A stretch of 28,805 bases of DNA from a virus. The notes under the pieces were generated by a model. That model saw only the letters and a program-made list of their open reading frames with translations, was not told the origin of the DNA and did no database searches. Each line of letters begins with the position of its first letter. The stretch's first letter is position 1. The position numbers were made by a program, and so were the translations under genes. This document shows positions 22,753 through 28,743 of this stretch, piece after piece. The stretch covers positions 1 to 28,805 of the IMG/VR virus record IMGVR_UViG_3300031673_000355; one strand, 5' to 3'.

Positions 22753-25700
22753 ATGTCTGAAGAACAAAAAGAAAAAGGTACATTCATCCACGGTATCGCA
22801 GCGTCTGAGCATTTAGACAGTTCTGGCGAGCGTATTAGGGTTGATGGTATTGATATTTCTAGTTTGACCAAAGATGGTGTTTTCAATTTTGAGCATCAAA
22901 GCAAAGAAGCCTCGGCAATTGTTGGAAAAATTACACACGCCAAAAAGATCTTGAAGGAATCTGACTGTGATAATGAAAGTCATAAGTATTTCTGGAATAA
23001 GATCAAAATGCCTTATCTATATGTTGCAGGCGAATTATTCGATGTAGATGGCCATCAGGCAGCCAAAGATGTTGCAGCCATGCTTAAATACGATAATCGA
23101 AATAAAGACAAAAAAGAGTCTAAAAGGCTAATCAACTTCTCTATTGAAGGTTCTCGCCTTGAAAAGAAAGGTGCTGAAATCTTAAAATCCATAGCCAGAA
23201 AGATATCTATAACTATTACACCATGTAATAAAGTCTGTGAAGCTGAAGAGCTTAAACCAGAAGAAATCGAAAATGCCCAAAAAATGAAGAAATTTGGTGA
23301 GCATCAAAATACATTCAGTATGATTCAAGATCTTATGGGAAAAAGCGAAGAGCATTTTGCATCTTGTGAAACGATGGAAAAAACTAATTGGGGCGAAATG
23401 GGCATGGGCGCTACAATTAAGGCTGAAATGCCAAAACCATCTATTACTAATGAAATTGGCGATATATCTAAACCCAATAAAGGTTTTGGAGGTATCAAAG
23501 ATGCTACACCTAAACCTGAAAAACCAGACTATGGCAAGGTTATTGTAAAAAGTAAAAAGAAAAAAGTTACAATGACTGCAAAAGAAGCTGTCAAAGAACA
23601 TGAGGAATTGGTTGATGTGTTAGATTCAAAAAGTCATAAAGATGACAAAAAAGAAGCTAAGAAGCAGCGTAAAGAACTTAAAGAATATAAAAAGAAGTTA
23701 GATAAAACTGAGCCTAAAGAAGATCTTTATCATATACATGAAGGTAATCAACAAATTACATCAAAGCCTGCTACTCTAGGTGAAATCCAAAGAATACACG
23801 GTAAAATTAAAGATTTAGAAGGAAAAGGTTTTCGAGTTCTTCAACACAAACCTAAACTAGCCATAAATAAAGCTGAAGATCTAGAGAAAAAAGAATTCTT
23901 CAATCGTATTTCAAATAAATTCAATCAAATGAAACAAAGACATGCTGTTAATCAAACTGCAAAACGAATGCAAAGAGAAAGACAGTCCACAGGGCAAGAA
24001 TTTGATAGAGACAAAACAATTGTAGCCAACAAAGACAAAACAACAATGGGTTCTGGAAGAACACCAGGTTCAACTGATATTCATATTCCTAAAAACAGAA
24101 CTAGATTTTTATTTGCTCCAGATGCTATAAATCCTAAGCCACGTTTAGAACCAGAACCATCATTAAAAGAAAGAAAATCAAATATCCAAAGAGTTGATAG
24201 ATCAGTTATACAAGCGCAACATGAAAGAGAAGATGCAAAAGCTCGTGTTAAATCTAAAGAGTCAGGTAGTGCTGATGCTGATACTGTCAAAATCGGTAAG
24301 TCTATGTCTAACTTTAGAAAATCAATTTCTGCTGGCTCTGGTATGGGTGCTCCATCTACATTATCTGGCGGTGCTGCACTTCAGTCTGAAGATTTAGGCA
24401 AAACTCTTTCTACACCTTTTGAAAACGACCAAGTAAATGTTTCATCAAAATCTAATAGATTTAAAAAATCTAAAGATAAGAAAAAGAAGATGGAAAAATC
24501 TGAAGATGACAGAATGCCTTTTAAACGTGGAGACACTGTTAGATTACACGGTGGTGCAAGCAATCCTGGTGGTGGAAAAATCACTTCTGGTAAGAAATAT
24601 GTAGTTCATGGTGAGGCCAAAACTGGCACAAGATCTCATTGGGTAGTGCCAGTTGGAGAAAAGAATTCCAGAAATGGTGCTTATCATAGAAGTGATAGAA
24701 TCTACCATCATGAAGATCCAAAACTTGAAAGCCATACTCTACCTCATAATGAAATTAAAAAATCTGAAGCTCTTAAGATCGTATCTAACGAAGCTTTTAA
24801 TAATTTTGAAAAGAAAGAAGAGCTTGTGTCTTTTTTACAAGAAAGACTTTCAAGCAGATCTGAGAATGAAATACTTGCTATTGCTAAGACTGTGGCCTAT
24901 GTTCAAATCAAAAAACAAGAGTTAATGCTTGCTGATATGATGAAGGGATCTAAAAACGTAAGAGAGCAACGTGCAAAAGTTTTTGGCAAAAGATCTCAAC
25001 CAGCTAAAGGATCTCCAATGAGAGATAAGCATATGCAATCTATCTCTGACTTCTCTGAAAAATTTCTAGGTTTAAAGCTCAACCCATCAGGTGGAAAAAT
25101 TAACGAGAAAACTGGTGAGCGAAGAGATGAAAATCCAGATGTTGGTGTTGATAAACCTGACTGGAGATCTGGTCAATTAGAATCACAATGGAATCCAGAA
25201 GCAGCCGTTCATGAGCTTAGTCATATTTTCTTGTTACCAAAAGGTGTTGGACTAGAAGATGGTCAAAGACTTATGGATAAGCAATATGCTGATGTTCAAA
25301 AAAAATACGGATATATGAAACAAAAGCGTTCAGAAGGTGAAGTACAACCTATGGCTGCAGAACAATTAATTCGTAGAATGTTAGGCTTGCCTGCAAGTGA
25401 AGTTGCTGTACCTGTTAAGGCAGGCGAACCTCCACGTACTGGTGTTGAAGAACCTAATCGTGAAATTGCAACTAGAGTTCAACGCGGTAAAACTAGAGAT
25501 GGTGAAGATAAGCATGTTGATCTTATTAGACAAGTTCGTTTATTAAGTCCAGACAATAGAAAACGCATACACCAAATTATGACTGGTCAAGTTCTTTTTC
25601 ATCCAGAACATGGATGGTACGATAACCCAGATGTAAATGCAAAAATTAATGCAAGAGCTACGGCACCTGCAGGTCTTGATCCAAGAGCAAGTGGCACACC

Positions 25701-26448
25701 TGAAGCGTTACCTGACAATGCTTGGGCATCTCACGGTATGGAGCAAGCAGCGCCAATGGAAGAAATGCAATCAGCGCAAAGTAAAGCTCAAGCAATTGAC
25801 CCTGGACTAAAAAGAAAAGTTATTAAACATGAAAGTATAGTTTCTTTTGTTAAAAATGAATACGACTTAACAGATGAAGAAGCTGAAACAATTGCTAAGT
25901 CTATTTCTACAAAACGTGTAGAAGATTTACAAACTGACTTAATGAAACAAAAACCAGTAATGGCAGATGCTCATAAAAAAAATGCAAAATTACTTGTTAA
26001 TAAAATAAAAAAGCAAAGGGAATCACATCAAATAAAAGACCCTAAAGATAAGGAAGATCATTTCAATAATAATTGGAACAACGCTAAAAATCTATTTCCA
26101 GAAGATCTACACGATCATATAAAATCGCATGTTAGAGAAAAGGTAGAAAAAAGTGAAAAAGATAATGTTGTTAATATGCCAGCTAAAAATTGGAGTAAGG
26201 GTTCAAACAATGAACACGGCAATAAAGTAGGTACCACAGGCAAAACTGGAATTCATGAACACGGTGGCATTCATAGGCAATCATCAATAATTCCGAGATC
26301 TAAAGGTGGAGTTATGACTATTGTATCTAGCCACTTACATTCTCCAGATGGAGATGAAGTAAGACATGAAACAAAAAAAGATGCTGTAAATTTTTTGAAT
26401 TCCTTAAGAAAAAAAACTAAAAAAGAAATGAAGGATATGCCGTTCTAA
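22753..26448 (+). CDS. Prohead protease polyprotein (XkdF-like N-terminus, 1231 residues)
   Basis: Residues 1-165 resemble an XkdF/prohead serine protease: GIAASEHLDSSGERI, FNFEH (H48), YVAGELFD, INFSIEG (probable nucleophile S130) and ISITITP before the domain end. The rest is Lys-rich linkers with several modules: a small alpha/beta patch (325-372), a capsid-N-terminus-like motif GGAALQSEDL (539-548), an SH3-like patch (588-655), a helical repeat (680-715 and 1023-1055), a zinc-protease-like motif HELSH (820-824) in its own region (about 760-950), and a His-rich C-terminal module (1160-1220). KSE occurs at 197-199, 582-584, 670-672 and 1133-1135, often between modules. Family proteases are usually a few hundred residues, so the extension is striking. 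It is divergent from the scaffold-capsid operon and coupled to a Nudix gene by TAATG. Confidence 0.78.
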   Translation: MSEEQKEKGTFIHGIAASEHLDSSGERIRVDGIDISSLTKDGVFNFEHQSKEASAIVGKITHAKKILKESDCDNESHKYFWNKIKMPYLYVAGELFDVDGHQAAKDVAAMLKYDNRNKDKKESKRLINFSIEGSRLEKKGAEILKSIARKISITITPCNKVCEAEELKPEEIENAQKMKKFGEHQNTFSMIQDLMGKSEEHFASCETMEKTNWGEMGMGATIKAEMPKPSITNEIGDISKPNKGFGGIKDATPKPEKPDYGKVIVKSKKKKVTMTAKEAVKEHEELVDVLDSKSHKDDKKEAKKQRKELKEYKKKLDKTEPKEDLYHIHEGNQQITSKPATLGEIQRIHGKIKDLEGKGFRVLQHKPKLAINKAEDLEKKEFFNRISNKFNQMKQRHAVNQTAKRMQRERQSTGQEFDRDKTIVANKDKTTMGSGRTPGSTDIHIPKNRTRFLFAPDAINPKPRLEPEPSLKERKSNIQRVDRSVIQAQHEREDAKARVKSKESGSADADTVKIGKSMSNFRKSISAGSGMGAPSTLSGGAALQSEDLGKTLSTPFENDQVNVSSKSNRFKKSKDKKKKMEKSEDDRMPFKRGDTVRLHGGASNPGGGKITSGKKYVVHGEAKTGTRSHWVVPVGEKNSRNGAYHRSDRIYHHEDPKLESHTLPHNEIKKSEALKIVSNEAFNNFEKKEELVSFLQERLSSRSENEILAIAKTVAYVQIKKQELMLADMMKGSKNVREQRAKVFGKRSQPAKGSPMRDKHMQSISDFSEKFLGLKLNPSGGKINEKTGERRDENPDVGVDKPDWRSGQLESQWNPEAAVHELSHIFLLPKGVGLEDGQRLMDKQYADVQKKYGYMKQKRSEGEVQPMAAEQLIRRMLGLPASEVAVPVKAGEPPRTGVEEPNREIATRVQRGKTRDGEDKHVDLIRQVRLLSPDNRKRIHQIMTGQVLFHPEHGWYDNPDVNAKINARATAPAGLDPRASGTPEALPDNAWASHGMEQAAPMEEMQSAQSKAQAIDPGLKRKVIKHESIVSFVKNEYDLTDEEAETIAKSISTKRVEDLQTDLMKQKPVMADAHKKNAKLLVNKIKKQRESHQIKDPKDKEDHFNNNWNNAKNLFPEDLHDHIKSHVREKVEKSEKDNVVNMPAKNWSKGSNNEHGNKVGTTGKTGIHEHGGIHRQSSIIPRSKGGVMTIVSSHLHSPDGDEVRHETKKDAVNFLNSLRKKTKKEMKDMPF

Positions 26449-26843
26449 TGTCTAAATCACCCTCTAATCGCGTAGCGTTTGCACTTATTTGCGACGATGA
26501 TCACAATGTTCTTGTAGGTATCAGAAATGATAACGGCAAATACACGATGCCTGGTGGACACATAGAGGTAAAAGAAGACCCATTTGAAGGTGTTGCTAGA
26601 GAGCTTAAAGAAGAAGCAGGTCTTGATGCCCTTGAAATGAAAATTGTCAAGGTCACGAAAAGAGGCAACATGGTTATCTATGTGATGAAGATTACCGTAG
26701 CCAGAGAGCAAGAGATAGATTGCTCTAAAGACCCAGACAAAGAATGTGATGCTTGGTTTTATTTAGATCCAAATGAAATTGCAGACCAACTACATGTTGA
26801 TCTGCAAGATAATGCTGTATTACAAGCTTGGATGGAAAGTTAA
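26448..26843 (+). CDS. Nudix hydrolase
   Basis: This 131-residue protein has a complete Nudix box: G37, E43 and RELKEEAGL (51-59), fitting GX5EX7REUXEEXGU. It should hydrolyse a nucleoside diphosphate linked to another group; the substrate cannot be told, with candidates including oxidised dNTPs, ADP-ribose and capped RNA. The ATG overlaps the stop of the protease polyprotein (TAATG), so it is co-translated with a late protein. The stop abuts the stop of the convergent gene with no gap. Confidence 0.93.
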   Translation: MSKSPSNRVAFALICDDDHNVLVGIRNDNGKYTMPGGHIEVKEDPFEGVARELKEEAGLDALEMKIVKVTKRGNMVIYVMKITVAREQEIDCSKDPDKECDAWFYLDPNEIADQLHVDLQDNAVLQAWMES

Positions 26844-26851
26844 TTACTTTC
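26835..26851. other. Small inverted repeat across convergent stop codons
   Basis: GAAAGT and ACTTTC (6 bp, 5-base loop TAATT) cover the two adjacent stop codons of the Nudix gene and its convergent neighbour. The hairpin is weak and A/T-rich and lacks a long T run, so it is at best a poor two-way terminator. Confidence 0.35.
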
Positions 26852-27134
26852 TTACAACGCTTACTCTTAAGTAATTAGTTACTTTAGTAAAATTATCAAG
26901 AAAATCTTCACCAAGCTCTTTGAGTAGAGATGGTTTATCTAAAGACTCTCTAGAAGTTTCGCTAATTGAAACCAGAACATCTCCAGCATCAAAACTTGAA
27001 AATCCAGAATCCATAAACATTTGTTTAATAGATTTTTCTTCAGCTTGAAGAACCTTAAGTTGATCTCGAATGTCAGCTAATCTCTTAGCTGCTTGAGTAG
27101 TAACGTCTATTGTTTGTATTTTTTTTGCGCTCAT
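26844..27134 (-). CDS. Small helical phage protein of unknown function
   Basis: The start is placed at the ATG at 27134, with GGGAGG upstream; the frame stays open further back but runs through the promoter. The 96-residue product has a coiled-coil-like first half (AAKRLADIRDQLKVLQAEEK) and then GDVLVSISETSRESLDKPSLLKEL and FTKVTNYLRVSV. The second half resembles a small protein type common in phages (a hydrophobic ISE.SR.SLD pattern followed by a K.T.Y.R.V ending). I know no function for it. It is driven by a clear sigma-70-like promoter with an overlapping palindrome. Confidence 0.78.
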   Translation of the reverse strand: MSAKKIQTIDVTTQAAKRLADIRDQLKVLQAEEKSIKQMFMDSGFSSFDAGDVLVSISETSRESLDKPSLLKELGEDFLDNFTKVTNYLRVSVVRK

Positions 27135-27171
27135 ATGAACCTCCCATGAACTTGTTAATTGATATACCCTT

Positions 27172-27199
27172 ATTATACAGGCTTTTGTAATAATTGCAA
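27172..27199 (-). promoter_or_regulatory. Sigma-70-like promoter of the 27134 gene
   Basis: On the minus strand there is a -35 TTGCAA (27194-27199), a 16-base spacer ending in TG, and a perfect -10 TATAAT (27172-27177), with the gene start about 37 bases further on. It differs from the -35-less elements elsewhere, so it is probably read by the unmodified host polymerase early in infection. Confidence 0.75.
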
Positions 27200-27200
27200 G
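27184..27200. promoter_or_regulatory. Putative operator overlapping the -35 box (copy 2)
   Basis: TTTGTAATAATTGCAAG is an imperfect palindrome matching 14 of 17 bases of the perfect one at 27889-27905. Both end one base beyond the -35 hexamer, in the same register, as expected for a repressor site. No repressor gene was recognised in the window. Confidence 0.5.
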
Positions 27201-27214
27201 CACTATTATCGATA

Positions 27215-27829
27215 TTATGCAGTTTCTTCCTCATCTCCATATAAATGCTGGCTGATCTCTTTCTCAAGCTCATCCATGCGTTTTCTGGTGAAATTTTCAA
27301 AATCAATTGTCTTAAAAGCATTGCCACCGACAAAAACTTTGACACTTTGCTTGTCAAGATCGACCTCATAGGCATATTCACAGAATGCTTTATCTTTAAG
27401 AAAAGACATTTCAGTCTGGACTCTGTCTACTAGAACCCCTTCTACAGTGATATTTCTACGCTCAAAACCATTTTTAGTGCTAAAGCTTTTTTCATAAGTA
27501 TAAACGCCATCTTGGACCATTCTTAGTATTTTAGAACCAGTATCTCTTGATAAAAATGGATACATGTCTGCAAATTTGTCGGAAACGGTAAAATTTACTA
27601 GATTTGACTTGGGATCGGCACCAGCTTCAGTCCAGCGATCTTTATGATCTTTTTTAGTAATGCGCTTTAGAGCACGAGTTTTTTCTTTCATTTTATCAAG
27701 ATCAAGGTGATTTTGAATAAAGTCAGCTATTGTGTAGCCTTGACCTGTAGGGTATCCATCCCATTGACCATATTGAGCAATTTTAGTTTTGCCATCAACT
27801 TTTACTATTGTTAGATTTCTTGTACCCAT
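27215..27829 (-). CDS. Conserved protein of the GTRNLT...AQYGQWDGYP type
   Basis: The start is placed at the ATG at 27829, which has GGGAGG upstream; the longer open frame runs through promoter and repeats. The 204-residue product begins MGTRNLTIVKVDGKTKIAQY followed by GQWDGYPTGQG, a pattern I recognise from uncharacterised proteins in phages, bacteria and fungi. No catalytic motif is known to me. The middle is Lys-rich and the C-terminus acidic (GDEEETA). It has its own sigma-70-like promoter with an operator-like palindrome, which suggests early, regulated expression. Biochemical role unknown. Confidence 0.85.
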   Translation of the reverse strand: MGTRNLTIVKVDGKTKIAQYGQWDGYPTGQGYTIADFIQNHLDLDKMKEKTRALKRITKKDHKDRWTEAGADPKSNLVNFTVSDKFADMYPFLSRDTGSKILRMVQDGVYTYEKSFSTKNGFERRNITVEGVLVDRVQTEMSFLKDKAFCEYAYEVDLDKQSVKVFVGGNAFKTIDFENFTRKRMDELEKEISQHLYGDEEETA

Positions 27830-27842
27830 TTTTGCCTCCCAG

Positions 27843-27862
27843 CATCGTGCAACATCGTGCAT
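27843..27862. repeat. Tandem 10-base repeat CATCGTGCAA/CATCGTGCAT
   Basis: Two head-to-tail copies of CATCGTGCA lie in the untranslated leader of the 27829 gene, between its -10 box and ribosome binding site. They could be a binding site for a regulator or simply a local duplication. Confidence 0.6.
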
Positions 27863-27880
27863 ATTATATGTATATAATAT
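27861..27880. repeat. Perfect AT palindrome over the -10 region
   Basis: ATATTATAT and ATATAATAT flank a two-base centre, giving a 20-base inverted repeat that covers most of the -10 box of the 27829 promoter. An all-AT palindrome may arise by chance, but its place makes a regulatory role possible. Confidence 0.5.
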
Positions 27881-27904
27881 AGCATGATCTTGTAACAATT
27901 ACAA
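27876..27904 (-). promoter_or_regulatory. Sigma-70-like promoter of the 27829 gene
   Basis: On the minus strand there is a -35 TTGTAA (27899-27904), a 17-base spacer and a -10 TATATT (27876-27881), about 47 bases before the ATG. It has the same architecture as the promoter of the downstream gene. Confidence 0.65.
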
Positions 27905-27905
27905 G
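27889..27905. promoter_or_regulatory. Putative operator, perfect palindrome over the -35 box (copy 1)
   Basis: CTTGTAACAATTACAAG has 7-base arms and a 3-base centre, with no mismatch. It covers the -35 box and half of the spacer, where a bound repressor would block polymerase. A closely related copy lies at 27184-27200. Confidence 0.6.
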
Positions 27906-27947
27906 CAAAAAATACAAAAAAATGCATTTTTTTATAAACTATTGATT

Positions 27948-28169
27948 TTACTCAGATTTTGAGAAAATAAACTTTCCCCATATACCAAACTCAGCCACGT
28001 TATGGTCGTTTTTAGCAAACTCTTCTAAAGCATACTTGATCTCAAGTGGCTCTACACCCATCTCAACAGCTTTACGATAGATCTTGAGAAAAGGGCCTGA
28101 AAAGGCACCATATTTGGATGAATGAATCTCAAAACTCTCCGTTTCAGGTTTAAATTTTAGTCTATACAT
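27948..28169 (-). CDS. Hypothetical protein, 73 residues
   Basis: This short protein has a strong ribosome binding site (GGAGG, six bases before the ATG). It begins MYRLKFKPETESFEIHSSKY and has a helical centre (RKAVEMGVEPLEIKYALEEF) and a C-terminal WGKFIFSKSE. No family was recognised. It is the first gene of the minus-strand accessory cluster at 26844-28169 and diverges from the 28294 operon. Confidence 0.75.
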   Translation of the reverse strand: MYRLKFKPETESFEIHSSKYGAFSGPFLKIYRKAVEMGVEPLEIKYALEEFAKNDHNVAEFGIWGKFIFSKSE

Positions 28170-28191
28170 AAAAAACCTCCATTATTTATAA

Positions 28192-28219
28192 TAATTACAC
28201 TTTAAATGTAAAAAGTCAA
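28192..28219 (-). promoter_or_regulatory. Possible sigma-70-like promoter of the 28169 gene
   Basis: On the minus strand a good -35 TTGACT (28214-28219) is followed after 16 bases by a weak -10 TAATTA (28192-28197). An inverted TTACA/TGTAA pair lies in the spacer. The -10 is poor, so the exact site is uncertain. Confidence 0.4.
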
Positions 28220-28247
28220 CAATAATAATCTTTAACGTACCAAACTA

Positions 28248-28276
28248 GTACGCGAAAGCGTTACGGAATTAACCGT
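28248..28276 (+). promoter_or_regulatory. Two competing small hairpins in the 5' leader of the 28294 gene
   Basis: Hairpin one (28248-28264) has an ACGC/GCGT stem capped by a GAAA tetraloop and extends by two pairs past a bulged T. Hairpin two (28263-28276) pairs ACGG with CCGT. They share bases 28263-28264, so they cannot both form fully. The ribosome binding site AAGGAG starts at 28282. Confidence 0.45.
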
Positions 28277-28293
28277 TCTAGAAGGAGAAAAAA

Positions 28294-28731
28294 ATGATTA
28301 CACGAGACGAAGAGTACGTTTTAGGCGTTGCTCTAGCAAATGAAAGAATTGCAAGTGAAATAGTTGCAAGAGTTATTAACACATTACCAGCCAATGCTGC
28401 CGCTGCTCAAGCTATTTTAGATGTTATTACTCCATCTGAAAAAGAATCAAAAGAAATTGAAGAGTATTTAATCGTATCTATGACTAACAGAAAACATGGT
28501 AAGGAAATTGCTGAGCAATTAGACCTTATTGTTGAATGTTTACAAGCCCAAGCACTTGGACTTGCAGGTAATGCTGCTCTCAATGCTGCTCAAGCAAAAC
28601 TTAGAGTACTTAGTAAAGAGGCAAAAGAGTATTTAGTTATCGCTTGTGCAAGTAAGAAAATTGGCGAAAGTATTCATTCACAAATTAGTATTGCAAGTGC
28701 TATAGCTACACAAATTGCTGACGCAGTATAA
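28294..28731 (+). CDS. Helical protein with three internal repeats
   Basis: This 145-residue protein has AAGGAG before the ATG. Three copies of a segment align by eye: EEYVLGVALANERIASEIVARV (from residue 6), EEYLIVSMTNRKHGKEIAEQL (from 56) and KEYLVIACASKKIGESIHSQI (from 111), with spacings of 50 and 55 residues. Between copies lie Ala-rich helices (NAAAAQAILDVI and NAALNAAQAKLRVL). The product would be an all-helical repeat protein with no enzyme motif. It begins a plus-strand operon with the partial gene that follows. A virion or assembly role is plausible, but I do not recognise it. Confidence 0.85.
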   Translation: MITRDEEYVLGVALANERIASEIVARVINTLPANAAAAQAILDVITPSEKESKEIEEYLIVSMTNRKHGKEIAEQLDLIVECLQAQALGLAGNAALNAAQAKLRVLSKEAKEYLVIACASKKIGESIHSQISIASAIATQIADAV

Positions 28732-28743
28732 TAGGAGTAGAAA

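Noticed and set aside
23182-23601. 139-residue antisense open frame inside the polyprotein gene
   Set aside because: Phe/His/Ile-rich translation typical of reading Lys/Glu-rich AT-rich coding sequence backwards; no start signal.
27135-27203. Longer start for the 96-residue protein
   Set aside because: This part contains the -35 and -10 boxes and the operator, and the ATG at 27134 follows GGGAGG.
27830-27898. Longer start for the GTRNLT protein
   Set aside because: The region contains promoter, palindrome and tandem repeat, and the conserved MGTRNLT start follows GGGAGG.
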